From: an uncultured Bacilli bacterium | Lineage (GTDB): Bacteria > Bacillota_I > Bacilli_A > RF39 > UBA660 | Length of the DNA stretch: 21,855 nucleotides | Direction: 5' to 3' | Assembly (NCBI GenBank): GCA_934148875.1 | Contig: CAKPDJ010000021.1 | Span: 1-21,855, forward strand | Shown here: positions 10,621-18,780 of the stretch, piece after piece | Layout: each line of letters starts with the position of its first letter | Numbering within the stretch: position 1 is the first letter of the stretch | Made by a program: the position numbers and the translations under genes | The notes under the pieces: generated by a model | What the model was told of the DNA's origin: nothing | The model's input: the letters and a program-made list of their open reading frames with translations, nothing else | Databases searched by the model: none

Positions 10621-13428
10621 ATGGATAAAATTATTGTTAAAGGAGCTAGAGAAAACAACTTAAAAAATGTTAATCTAGAATTGCCAAAAAATAAATTAAT
10701 CGTTATGACAGGTGTATCAGGAAGTGGAAAATCATCTCTTGCTTTTGATACTATTTATGCAGAAGGTCAAAGAAGATATGTAGAAAGTCTTTCAGCTTAT
10801 GCTAGACAATTTCTAGGTGGAACGGAAAAACCAGATGTTGACTCCATAGAAGGATTATCTCCATCAATTAGTATAGATCAAAAAACAACCTCTAAAAATC
10901 CACGTTCAACTGTTGGTACAGTAACAGAAATTTATGATTACTTAAGACTATTATTTGCTAGAGTTGGTATCCCTTATTGTCCAGAACATCATATTCCAAT
11001 ATCCAGTCAAAGTATTGATGAAATAGTAGACAAAATATTAGAAAATGAAATAGGGACTAAACTAATAGTTATGTCACCAGTCGTTCACGGTGAAAAGGGT
11101 ACACATAAAGATTTATTAGATGATTTAAGAAAAGATGGTTATGTAAGAGTTAGGGTAAATGGAGAAACCTATGATTTAAATGACGAGATAACACTAGATA
11201 AAAATAAGAAAGATAATATTGATGTAATTATTGATAGAATAGTTTTAAAAGAAGATATCAGAAGCAGATTATCAGAATCAATTGAACAAGCTATTAAATT
11301 GTCACATGGTAAAGTAGTGATTGATTATGTTGGAAATAAAGAAGTTGTTTATTCAGAAAACTTTGCCTGTCCTTACTGTGATTTTTCATTACCAGAATTA
11401 GAGCCAAGAATGTTTTCATTCAATGCTCCATTCTGTAGTTGTCCTGATTGTAAAGGCCTTGGTGTAAAATTAAAAATGGATCCTGACTTAGTTGTACCAG
11501 ACAAAGATAAGAGCCTAAATAATGGTGCTATCAAAACATTAACTGATGATCCTGAAGCATTAGATTTCAAAAGATTAGAATGCTTATGTAAACATTATAA
11601 GATAGATATGAACAAACAATGGGGAAAACTATCTAAACAAGAACAGAGCTATATCCTATATGGTAGTGATGAGGTAATCCATTTTCAGTATCATTCTAAA
11701 AGCGGTAATCTCTATAATCAAAAAGACTTTTATGAGGGAATTATTAATAATCTTGAAAGAAGATATATGGAAACAAGCAGTACCTGGATTCGTGATTGGT
11801 TAGAAAATTACATGTTAGAAACAGTATGTGAAACATGTCATGGTGCTAGACTTCAAGATAATGTTTTATCTGTTTTAGTTGGTGGTAAAAACATTTATGA
11901 AGTAACTTGCATGAGTATTAAACAGTTAATTCCTTTCTTTGATAATTTAAAATTAACTGCATCACAAAAAGAAATATCGGATTTATTAATTAAGGAAATA
12001 AAATCAAGGTTAAACTTCCTAAAAAATGTAGGACTTGAATATTTAACTTTAAGTCGTTCAGCCGGAACTTTATCTGGAGGAGAAGCTCAAAGAATTAGAC
12101 TAGCTACTCAAATAGGTTCAAAATTAACTGGTGTTCTTTACGTGTTAGATGAACCAAGTATTGGACTTCATCAAAAAGATAATGAAAAGTTAATTAATTC
12201 ATTGCTAGAAATGAGAGATTTAGGAAATACATTAATCGTAGTAGAACATGATACTGATACTATGTTAGCAAGCGATTTCTTAGTTGATGTTGGTCCAGGA
12301 GCAGGAGATCATGGTGGAGAAATTATTGCTGCTGGAACGCCTCAAGAAGTAATGCAGAATGAAAACAGTATTACAGGTAGGTATTTAAGTGGAAAAGAAA
12401 AAATTGAAGTTCCTAAAGTACGAAGAAAACCAGGCAAAAAATTTATTGAAATTAAAGGTGCCAGTGAAAATAATTTAAAAAATATTAATGTAAAGTTCCC
12501 GCTAGGAACATTTACTTGTGTAACAGGTGTCTCAGGTAGCGGAAAAAGTACACTTGTAAATCAAATTTTATGTAATGCTGCATACCAATACATATATAAA
12601 AGCAAAGTAAAACCAGGAAAACATAAAAAGATAACAGGATTAGAGCATTTAGATAAAGTAGTAGAAATTAGTCAAAACCCAATAGGGAGAACACCACGTA
12701 GTAATCCTGCTACTTATACTGGTGTATTTGATGAAATAAGAGATTTATTCACAACAACAAAAGAAGCCAAAATGTATGGCTTTGGAAAAGATCGTTTTTC
12801 TTTCAACGTAAAAGGTGGACGTTGCGAAGCTTGCCGTGGTGATGGTGTTAAAAAAATAGAAATGCATTTTTTACCAGATGTTTATATTCCATGTGAAGTG
12901 TGTCATGGTACTAGGTATAATAGTGAAACCTTGAGAATAAAATATAAAGACAAGAATATTGCAGAAGTATTAGATATGCGCGTAAGTGAAGCTTTAGAAT
13001 TTTTTGAAAATGTTCCTAAAATTAAATCTAAACTTCAAGTACTAGAAGATGTTGGAATTGGTTACATCAAGTTAGGACAAAGTGCTACTACTTTATCAGG
13101 TGGAGAAGCTGGTCGTGTAAAATTAGCCAAAGAATTACAGAAAAAGCCAACTGGTAAAACACTTTACATTATGGACGAACCTACAACAGGACTTCATAGT
13201 GCCGATATTAAGAGATTACTTGCAATTATTCAAAAAATAGTAGATAATAAAGATACAGTAATAGTAATTGAACACAACTTAGATGTAGTAAAATGTGCCG
13301 ATTATATAATCGACTTAGGCCCAACTGGAGGCGATGGTGGTGGTGAAGTAATAGCTACTGGAACACCAGAAGAAATTGCCAAAGTAAAGGAATCAGCAAC
13401 CGGAGAATTTTTAAAGAAAATGCTATAA
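10621..13428 (+). CDS. uvrA: UvrA, excinuclease ABC subunit A, 935 aa
   Basis: UvrA is the dimeric ABC ATPase that finds bulky DNA lesions and loads UvrB. Both nucleotide-binding domains are complete. Walker A sequences are GVSGSGKSS at 31-39 and GVSGSGKST from 636. ABC signatures are LSGGEAQR from 484 and LSGGEAGR at 825-832, with Walker B-type VLDEPS and IMDEPT. Zinc modules are visible as Cys250/253/274/277 and Cys735/738/758/761 (CxxC-19-CxxC), the latter being the DNA-damage-binding zinc finger. The length is normal. In the second signature the usual Gln is replaced by Gly831. AGGTGA lies 5 nt before the ATG. It begins an operon with the YvlD-like gene, lgt and trxB, and is separated from uvrB by four unrelated genes, unlike the adjacent uvrBA pair of Bacillus. 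Confidence 0.98.
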   Translation: MDKIIVKGARENNLKNVNLELPKNKLIVMTGVSGSGKSSLAFDTIYAEGQRRYVESLSAYARQFLGGTEKPDVDSIEGLSPSISIDQKTTSKNPRSTVGTVTEIYDYLRLLFARVGIPYCPEHHIPISSQSIDEIVDKILENEIGTKLIVMSPVVHGEKGTHKDLLDDLRKDGYVRVRVNGETYDLNDEITLDKNKKDNIDVIIDRIVLKEDIRSRLSESIEQAIKLSHGKVVIDYVGNKEVVYSENFACPYCDFSLPELEPRMFSFNAPFCSCPDCKGLGVKLKMDPDLVVPDKDKSLNNGAIKTLTDDPEALDFKRLECLCKHYKIDMNKQWGKLSKQEQSYILYGSDEVIHFQYHSKSGNLYNQKDFYEGIINNLERRYMETSSTWIRDWLENYMLETVCETCHGARLQDNVLSVLVGGKNIYEVTCMSIKQLIPFFDNLKLTASQKEISDLLIKEIKSRLNFLKNVGLEYLTLSRSAGTLSGGEAQRIRLATQIGSKLTGVLYVLDEPSIGLHQKDNEKLINSLLEMRDLGNTLIVVEHDTDTMLASDFLVDVGPGAGDHGGEIIAAGTPQEVMQNENSITGRYLSGKEKIEVPKVRRKPGKKFIEIKGASENNLKNINVKFPLGTFTCVTGVSGSGKSTLVNQILCNAAYQYIYKSKVKPGKHKKITGLEHLDKVVEISQNPIGRTPRSNPATYTGVFDEIRDLFTTTKEAKMYGFGKDRFSFNVKGGRCEACRGDGVKKIEMHFLPDVYIPCEVCHGTRYNSETLRIKYKDKNIAEVLDMRVSEALEFFENVPKIKSKLQVLEDVGIGYIKLGQSATTLSGGEAGRVKLAKELQKKPTGKTLYIMDEPTTGLHSADIKRLLAIIQKIVDNKDTVIVIEHNLDVVKCADYIIDLGPTGGDGGGEVIATGTPEEIAKVKESATGEFLKKML

Positions 13429-13454
13429 AGAATAAACAAAAATAAGGTGAGAAA

Positions 13455-13871
13455 ATGAAAAATGATATAAAGGGGATAACTTATAAAGTAATAGATTGGA
13501 GTTTACATTTTATAAGCTACGCTACTATCTTGGTATTAGTAGCAACTTTCTTTGATAGTTTTAAAATAGATGATAATCATTTATATTTATATGGAATACT
13601 AGCTACGTTAATTATATTTATTTTAAACAAAACAGTAAAACCAATTATTTTTAAACTAACCCTTCCAATAACTGGATTGACACTAGGTCTTTTCTATCCA
13701 TTTATTAATGTCATTATTTTAAAATTAACCGAGTGGATTTTAGGACCACATTTTGAAATAGAAGGAATATGGACTGTATTCTTCCTTGCTATCTTAATAT
13801 CAGTTATTAATATTATTATAGAAAATGTAATTATTACACCTATTATGAGGAGGATAAAGAAAAATGGATAG
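13455..13871 (+). CDS. YvlD/phage-holin-4-superfamily membrane protein, 138 aa
   Basis: Four hydrophobic segments (about 16-32, 44-58, 72-92 and 104-128) mark an integral membrane protein. The motif NKTVKPIIFKLTLPITGLTLGLFYPFIN, shown here only in part, is typical of the YvlD / Phage_holin_4_2 group: NKTVKPI at 56-62 and LPITGLTLG at 69-77. Despite the name, most members are chromosomal membrane proteins of unknown function, sometimes linked to cell-envelope stress. The gene follows uvrA by 26 nt and overlaps the start of lgt by 8 nt, so it belongs to the operon. In Bacillus this cluster typically has hprK between uvrA and lgt, while here this protein occupies the place. AAGGTGAG precedes the ATG. 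Confidence 0.8.
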   Translation: MKNDIKGITYKVIDWSLHFISYATILVLVATFFDSFKIDDNHLYLYGILATLIIFILNKTVKPIIFKLTLPITGLTLGLFYPFINVIILKLTEWILGPHFEIEGIWTVFFLAILISVINIIIENVIITPIMRRIKKNG

Positions 13872-14676
13872 AGTAGCTTTAGATTTAGGATTTATTCAAA
13901 TATATTGGTATTCAATTTTTATCTTCCTAGGTGTGTTTTTTGCTAGTATAGTCATTTTACGAGAGTGTAAAAAACAAAATATTAATCAAGATTTTATTAT
14001 CAATTTAATTTTTTATGGTGTTGTTTTTGGTTTAATTGGAGCAAGATTGTACTATGTTGCCTTCAATTTAGATTATTATTTAAAATATCCAATTGAAATA
14101 CTAGAAGTATGGAATGGTGGTTTAGCTATTCATGGTGGTATTTTATTTGGATTAATAACTGTTTTAATTTACTGTAAAAAGTATCATGCTAAGACATTAA
14201 AGGTTCTTGATATTTTAGTTGTTGGACTAATTTTAGGACAAGCTATTGGCAGATGGGGAAACTTTTTTAATGGAGAAGCATACGGTGGTATAACCACTCT
14301 AGAACATTTACAGAAACTAGGACTTCCTGAGTTTGTTATAAATGGAATGTATATAAATGGTGCATATCATCAACCAACATTTATATATGAGTCGATTTGG
14401 ACCTTTTTTGGTTTTTTAGTACTACTAATAGTAAGAAGATACAAATACCTAAAAACAGGTCAATTAACGGGAGTGTATATAATTTGGTATTCAGTAGGTA
14501 GATTAGTAGTAGAAGGAATGCGTACTGATAGTTTAATGTTAGGTAATTTTAGAATAGCTCAATTAGTATCAATAATGTTAATCATAATAGGAATTTTAAT
14601 GTTAATATTTTGTAAAAAAGGCACACGATTTGATAACTTATATAAAGATGAAGAAAAGAAAGATATTTTATTTTAA
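13864..14676 (+). CDS. lgt: Lgt, prolipoprotein diacylglyceryl transferase, 270 aa
   Basis: Lgt transfers the diacylglyceryl group from phosphatidylglycerol to the lipobox cysteine of prelipoproteins in the cytoplasmic membrane, the first step of lipoprotein maturation. The hallmark motifs are present: NGGLAIHGG with His90, the signature GRWGNFFNGEAYGG with Arg130 and Asn133, and a late Arg-rich segment (GRLVVEGMRTDSLM). Seven or so membrane helices can be counted by hydrophobicity. The length is normal. It overlaps the preceding membrane-protein gene by 8 nt and is followed after 11 nt by trxB, consistent with one operon. The product implies a lipoprotein-bearing surface, which fits a lineage with surface-protein variation. 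Confidence 0.97.
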   Translation: MDRVALDLGFIQIYWYSIFIFLGVFFASIVILRECKKQNINQDFIINLIFYGVVFGLIGARLYYVAFNLDYYLKYPIEILEVWNGGLAIHGGILFGLITVLIYCKKYHAKTLKVLDILVVGLILGQAIGRWGNFFNGEAYGGITTLEHLQKLGLPEFVINGMYINGAYHQPTFIYESIWTFFGFLVLLIVRRYKYLKTGQLTGVYIIWYSVGRLVVEGMRTDSLMLGNFRIAQLVSIMLIIIGILMLIFCKKGTRFDNLYKDEEKKDILF

Positions 14677-14687
14677 GGAGAATGATT

Positions 14688-15596
14688 ATGGACTACAATA
14701 CAGTAATAATTGGATCGGGTGTGGCAGGAATGACTGCTGCCATTTATCTAAAAAGAGCAAATAAAAGTGTATGTATATTAGAAAATGGAGTACCTGGTGG
14801 ACAATTAACTTTAACTTCATCAATTAAGAATTATCCTGGATTTAAAGATATATCCGGTGCTGATTTAGCACTAAACATATATAACCAAGTACTTGATTTA
14901 AACGTTGAGTATAAATATAAAAAAGCTACCAAAATAGAAATAGAAAATAATACCTTCAATGTTTGGATGAACGATGAAAAAATTACTTGTAACAATATAA
15001 TTATTGCTACTGGGCGTTCTCCAAGAAAACTAGAAGTTAAAATGGAAGACAGATTAGTGGGAAATGGTGTAAGCTTTTGTGCAACATGTGACAGTAGTCT
15101 ATACAAAGATAAAAAAGTAGCAGTAGTTGGTGGTGGAACTGCAGCTTTAGAAGAAGCAATTTATCTTTCCAAAATATGTAGCAATGTTACATTAATTCAT
15201 AGAAGAGATGTATTTACTGCTCCTACGTCATTAATAGAAGATGTAAAATCAACAAAGAATATTAATATAATAACTAACAGTGTAGTAAAAGAATTTAAGA
15301 TGCAAGATAACAAATTATCATCAATAATTTTAGAAGATAATCAACATAAAAGTCAAAAAGAAATAGAAGTTGATGGTTGCTTCGAATACATAGGCCAAGT
15401 TCCTAATACTGATATTTTTAAAGAACTAAATATACTAGATGACAAAGGTTATGTAAATATTGATGACAACTACGAAACAAAAATTTCCGGAATGTATGCT
15501 GTTGGTGATTGTACCAAAAAGGATTTATACCAAATTATAACTGCATGTAGTGATGGAGCTATAGCAGCTAATAGAATTATCGCAACTAAAAGATAA
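14688..15596 (+). CDS. trxB: TrxB, thioredoxin-disulfide reductase (FAD/NAD(P)-dependent), 302 aa
   Basis: The enzyme passes electrons from NADPH through FAD and a redox-active disulfide to thioredoxin in the cytosol. The FAD site GSGVAG is near residue 9, the active-site CATC at Cys131/Cys134, and the nucleotide-binding motif GGGTAALEE near 151. HRRDVF (the 2'-phosphate pocket) and the second FAD motif MYAVGDC are also present. ATG codons occur at 14682 and 14688. AAGGAG (14675-14680) is 1 nt from the first and 7 nt from the second, so 14688 is chosen. Two small departures from the usual pattern are seen. The NADPH motif reads TAAL rather than DSAx, and the Arg-Gln pair after the last FAD motif is Tyr-Gln (LYQIITA). 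It ends the uvrA operon with a weak terminator. Confidence 0.95.
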   Translation: MDYNTVIIGSGVAGMTAAIYLKRANKSVCILENGVPGGQLTLTSSIKNYPGFKDISGADLALNIYNQVLDLNVEYKYKKATKIEIENNTFNVWMNDEKITCNNIIIATGRSPRKLEVKMEDRLVGNGVSFCATCDSSLYKDKKVAVVGGGTAALEEAIYLSKICSNVTLIHRRDVFTAPTSLIEDVKSTKNINIITNSVVKEFKMQDNKLSSIILEDNQHKSQKEIEVDGCFEYIGQVPNTDIFKELNILDDKGYVNIDDNYETKISGMYAVGDCTKKDLYQIITACSDGAIAANRIIATKR

Positions 15597-15606
15597 TTCT
15601 TTTTTT
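15588..15606 (+). terminator. Weak intrinsic terminator after trxB
   Basis: AAAAGA (15588-15593) pairs with TCTTTT (15598-15603) around the loop TAAT that includes the trxB stop codon, and the T run continues to 15606. The stem has a single G-C pair, so termination may be partial. Confidence 0.5.
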
Positions 15607-15617
15607 CTAAAAATATA

Positions 15618-15626
15618 TGTTATACT
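15618..15626 (+). promoter_or_regulatory. Extended -10 promoter before yvcK
   Basis: TGTTATACT (15618-15626) is a good extended -10, 50 nt before the yvcK start, with no convincing -35. It lies in the 80-nt gap after trxB and probably starts the yvcK-whiA transcript. Confidence 0.45.
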
Positions 15627-15676
15627 TATTTATAAGCAATTAGCAAATAATAGAATAAACTAAAATAGGTGAACTT

Positions 15677-16624
15677 ATGAAGAAAAAAGTAGTTATATTT
15701 GGTGGTGGCACAGGATTGTCAGGCTTACTAACAGGATTAAAGGATTTTCCTGTTGATATAACAGCTGTGATAACAGTATCTGATAATGGGCGCTCTACTG
15801 GTAAATTAAGAGAAGAGTTTTATACACCAGCAGTTGGCGATATCAGAAAAGTATTGACTAATCTATCAGAACTACCAGATGAAATTAAGAATGTTATGGA
15901 ATATAGATTTGAAACTTATAGTGATTTAGATGGACATCCATTAGGAAATCTTGTATTAACAGCAATGTTAAATAAAACAAAAAGTCTAAAAACAAGTATT
16001 GAGTATCTAAGCAAACTGTTAGACGTTAAACACAAAGTTCTTCCCTTATCAGAAGATTATTTAACTTTAATGGGTGAAACAGAAGATGGCATGATAATAG
16101 AAGGGGAAGCTAACCTTACAACAGCACAACAAAAGTACAAAAGAATATTTTATAAAGAAACTCCTCATGTAGAAAAAGAAGTTTTATCAGCATTAGAACA
16201 GGCAGATTTAATAATATTATCAATGGGAAGTTTATATACAAGCATTTTGCCACATTTATTATGTAAAGAAGTAGTGCATTCTATAACAAAGTCATCAGCA
16301 AAAGTTATGTATTTATGCAATGCTATGACTCAACCAGGTGAGACAGATAACTTTGGTGTTAGTGACCATATAGATACATTAGAAAAATACTTGGGTAAGA
16401 ATTCAATTGATGTTGTGATAGCTAGTAATACTGTATTAGATAACTCCATTTTAATAAAGTATCGAACAAAAGAACAAAAAGACCCAGTTATAATAGATTA
16501 TGACAACCTAAAAAATAGAGATTTAGAGTTAATAGAAGCAGACTTATTAACAACTGCTGACGGTACTATTAGACATAACAGTTTAAAATTAAGTTCTATT
16601 ATTTTTTCCTATCTAATGAGGTGA
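15677..16624 (+). CDS. yvcK: YvcK/CofD-like protein (gluconeogenesis factor family), 315 aa
   Basis: The N-terminus VVIFGGGTGLSGLLTGLK and the segment TVSDNGRSTGKLREEF are characteristic of the YvcK family, a Rossmann-like fold related to CofD. It binds UDP-sugars and is needed for normal cell shape and growth on gluconeogenic carbon in Bacillus. Further family landmarks are PAVGDIRKVL, HPLGNLVLTAM, MGSLYTSILPHLL and LCNAMTQPGETDNF. The length is normal. AGGTGA is 4 nt before the ATG. The stop codon TGA is itself the end of the GAGGTGA ribosome-binding site of whiA, 4 nt before its ATG. In many Bacillota rapZ (yvcJ) stands just before yvcK, and here it is absent. Confidence 0.96.
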   Translation: MKKKVVIFGGGTGLSGLLTGLKDFPVDITAVITVSDNGRSTGKLREEFYTPAVGDIRKVLTNLSELPDEIKNVMEYRFETYSDLDGHPLGNLVLTAMLNKTKSLKTSIEYLSKLLDVKHKVLPLSEDYLTLMGETEDGMIIEGEANLTTAQQKYKRIFYKETPHVEKEVLSALEQADLIILSMGSLYTSILPHLLCKEVVHSITKSSAKVMYLCNAMTQPGETDNFGVSDHIDTLEKYLGKNSIDVVIASNTVLDNSILIKYRTKEQKDPVIIDYDNLKNRDLELIEADLLTTADGTIRHNSLKLSSIIFSYLMR

Positions 16625-16628
16625 TATT

Positions 16629-17573
16629 ATGTCCTTTACAACCACAATTAAAGAAGAAATCTCACGAGTTACAAATACTCGTTCAGAAAGTATAGCAGAA
16701 CTATCTGGCTTTCTTAGAAACAATGGTACATGTACTGATACAACAATTGATTTAGTTACAGAAAATGCAACAGTTGCTAAGAGAATATATCAGTTAATAA
16801 AAGACTTATATGATGTAACTTGCGAGATTGAAAATCGAAAAAATGCTAATTTTAGTAAAAATAATCTATATTTAATTATGATTAATGACAGAGTTGACTT
16901 TATACTAAAAGATTTATCAATTATTGATGAAGAAGGTAATATTTTACCAACACCCAATGAATTTATAATTGATTCTGAAGATGAAAAAAGAGCGTATTTA
17001 AGAGGAACTTTCCTATCAAAAGGCAGTATTAATGACCCTAAGACAGCCAGATATCATCTAGAACTTTTAATAGAAGAAATAGAAGAAGCAAAATTTATCT
17101 CTAAACTATTAAATAGCTTTGATTTAAATAGTAAAATATTATCCAGAGATAAAGGCTATATGGTATACATTAAAGAATCAGAGAAAATAGGTGATTTTCT
17201 AAGAATAATAAATGCTAGTCAGGCAGTATTATATTATGAGGATATTCGAATTTATCGCGATCACAAAAATATGACTAATCGTTTGAACAATTGTGAACAA
17301 GCTAATATTGATAAAATAGTAGAAACGGCTACTAAACAAATTGAAGATATAGAATATTTAAAAGAAAATCTTGGAATTGAGCTATTAGACGACAAAACCA
17401 AAGAAGCAATAGAATACCGTTTAAAATATCCAGAATCTTCACTATTAGAATTAAGCGAAATTATAAGTTATGAAACAGGAAAACCAATTACCAAATCAGG
17501 TTTAAATCATCGTTTTAGAAAAGTAAGAGAATTAGTAACAAAAATGAGGAAGGGTGACAATCATGATAATTAA
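16629..17573 (+). CDS. whiA: WhiA, DNA-binding regulator, 314 aa
   Basis: WhiA is a DNA-binding protein with an N-terminal homing-endonuclease-like fold that has lost nuclease activity, and a C-terminal helix-turn-helix. In Bacillus it influences cell division and chromosome segregation, and in actinomycetes sporulation. The N-terminus (MSFTTTIKEEISRV, then ELSGFLRNNG), the middle YLRGTFLSKGSINDPKTARYHLEL and the C-terminal segment (YPESSLLELSEII, then KSGLNHRFRKV) match the family. Its length is normal. It is coupled to yvcK through a shared TGA/ribosome-binding site, and its last codons contain the ribosome-binding site and ATG of the next gene. The yvcK-whiA order is conserved across Bacillota. 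Confidence 0.97.
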   Translation: MSFTTTIKEEISRVTNTRSESIAELSGFLRNNGTCTDTTIDLVTENATVAKRIYQLIKDLYDVTCEIENRKNANFSKNNLYLIMINDRVDFILKDLSIIDEEGNILPTPNEFIIDSEDEKRAYLRGTFLSKGSINDPKTARYHLELLIEEIEEAKFISKLLNSFDLNSKILSRDKGYMVYIKESEKIGDFLRIINASQAVLYYEDIRIYRDHKNMTNRLNNCEQANIDKIVETATKQIEDIEYLKENLGIELLDDKTKEAIEYRLKYPESSLLELSEIISYETGKPITKSGLNHRFRKVRELVTKMRKGDNHDN

Positions 17574-18091
17574 TTAATCCAACTAGTATTAATGGTAAAA
17601 AGTGTAAAAATTTTAATGGCTGTAATATAGAGGATTTGTCAGTATTAGCAGGTGGTTATATAATTACACCATATGGAGAAGTAATTTTGGTAGGTGATAA
17701 TGAAACACATCAACAAGTTTTCTCTGATTATATTAATGAATATTTAGAAAACAGCCAATATACTGTATTTAATACACTAAATGCGACAAAAATATTATGT
17801 GAGTTAGGATGTTGCGTATATGCTGGCGTTAGATTGGAGTATTTTAAAAATAAATCAAATAAAATAAGTCAAGGTATAGCAAGCCTAACTTTTCCCAATA
17901 ATTTATCCGACTTAACAAATAATCAAAAACAGATAATCACAGCATTATTAGAAACAAATAAGTCTGTTTTCAGTCCAAATGAAAAAATTACCATTCAGTA
18001 TGGTAGTTTTCCTGATAACATATATAGTATAGAGGAAGTTAAAGCTATTTTATCTATCAATAAAAATAAAGAAAATAATAGTGTATATTAA
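17563..18091 (+). CDS. Hypothetical protein downstream of whiA, probable frameshift near its start (~174 aa if restored)
   Basis: The main open frame is intact from 17570 to the stop at 18091, but it has no ATG. The nearest alternative start is a TTG at 17636 only 2 nt after a GAGG, giving 151 aa. A well-formed start lies upstream in another frame: ATG at 17563 with AGGGTGA 5 nt before it. It reads MIIN and then hits a stop. Removing one 4-bp unit of the AATT repeat at 17568-17578 joins MIIN to PTSINGKKCKNFNG and on to the rest of the protein. I therefore read this as a gene with a 4-bp expansion, possibly switchable, decayed or a sequence error. The product is soluble, with a compact strand-rich middle (GGYIITPYGEVILVGDN) and no known family. 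It is the third gene of the yvcK-whiA unit and converges with clpP. Confidence 0.6.
17568..17578. repeat. AATT tetranucleotide repeat at the frameshift
   Basis: The 11-nt tract AATTAATTAAT holds 2.75 units of AATT, spanning the whiA stop codon and codons 3 to 6 of the following gene. Loss of one unit restores the reading frame of the downstream gene while extending whiA by a few codons at most. Confidence 0.7.
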
Positions 18092-18110
18092 TTGTCACTA
18101 TTATTTTTTA
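18072..18110. terminator. Bidirectional terminator between the whiA unit and clpP
   Basis: A perfect 12-bp stem (18072-18083 with 18096-18107) is flanked by an A-rich stretch on the left and a T run on the right, so it has a U-tail when read in either direction. The stop codons of both convergent genes, which overlap by 4 nt, lie within its loop. Confidence 0.8.
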
Positions 18111-18675
18111 TTATTTTATCTACCAAGCCATATTTTAATGCTTCATCACTATCCATAAAATTATCTCTTTCAGTATCTAAGGCAATAGTTTCTAAGCTTT
18201 GTTTAGTGTTTTTAGACAATATTTTATTAAGCTTTTCTCTAAGTTTCAAAATGTGTTCAGCAGCTATTTTAATTTCTGTAGCTTGCCCTTGTGCACCACC
18301 TAATGGTTGATGAATCATAACTTCTGCATTAGGAAGAATATATCTTTTTCCATATTCCCCAGAAGATAAAAGAAACGCAGCCATACTAGCAGCCATTCCT
18401 ATACATATAGTAGATACATTACTTTTAACAAAATTCATTGTGTCATAAATAGCCATACCAGCTGTAACTGAACCACCAGGAGAATTAATGTACAAATTAA
18501 TATCATCATGATTTAGCGAATCTAAATATAGTAGTTGAGCAACAACACTATTAGAAACATTGTCATCAATTTCACCACTAAGTAGAATAATGCGATTTTT
18601 TAATAATCTAGAAAAAATATCATAACTTCTCTCACCATTAACTTCTTTATCTACTACCATTGGTACTAAATTCAT
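18088..18675 (-). CDS. clpP: ClpP, ATP-dependent Clp protease proteolytic subunit, 195 aa
   Basis: ClpP forms the tetradecameric serine-protease barrel that works with Clp/Hsp100 ATPases to degrade misfolded and regulatory proteins in the cytosol. The catalytic triad is complete and at the canonical positions: Ser97 in GMAASMAA, His122 in MIHQP and Asp171 in TERDNFM. The N-terminal VPMV region that contacts the ATPase and the YINSPGGSV oxyanion segment are present. The length is standard. A ribosome-binding site AGGTGAT precedes the ATG on the minus strand. I found no CtsR-type heptad repeat upstream. It is the only clear minus-strand gene in the window and shares a terminator with the gene after whiA. 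Confidence 0.98.
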   Translation of the reverse strand: MNLVPMVVDKEVNGERSYDIFSRLLKNRIILLSGEIDDNVSNSVVAQLLYLDSLNHDDINLYINSPGGSVTAGMAIYDTMNFVKSNVSTICIGMAASMAAFLLSSGEYGKRYILPNAEVMIHQPLGGAQGQATEIKIAAEHILKLREKLNKILSKNTKQSLETIALDTERDNFMDSDEALKYGLVDKIIKNNSDN

Positions 18676-18743
18676 TTTTAATCACCTATAATTATAATAG
18701 TGTAAAGTCATCAAAAATATACATTTATTAGTTAGACAAAATA

Positions 18744-18752
18744 TGCTACAAT
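18744..18752 (+). promoter_or_regulatory. Extended -10 promoter before the coiled-coil gene
   Basis: TGCTACAAT (18744-18752) is a good extended -10, 28 nt before the ATG at 18781. No convincing -35 stands at the right distance. AGGTGA at 18771-18776 is the ribosome-binding site. Confidence 0.45.
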
Positions 18753-18780
18753 AACCTTGATATAGTAAGAAGGTGATTTA

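Noticed and set aside
18092..18310. Plus-strand frame opposite clpP
   Set aside because: It is antisense to the conserved catalytic part of ClpP and has no ribosome-binding site.
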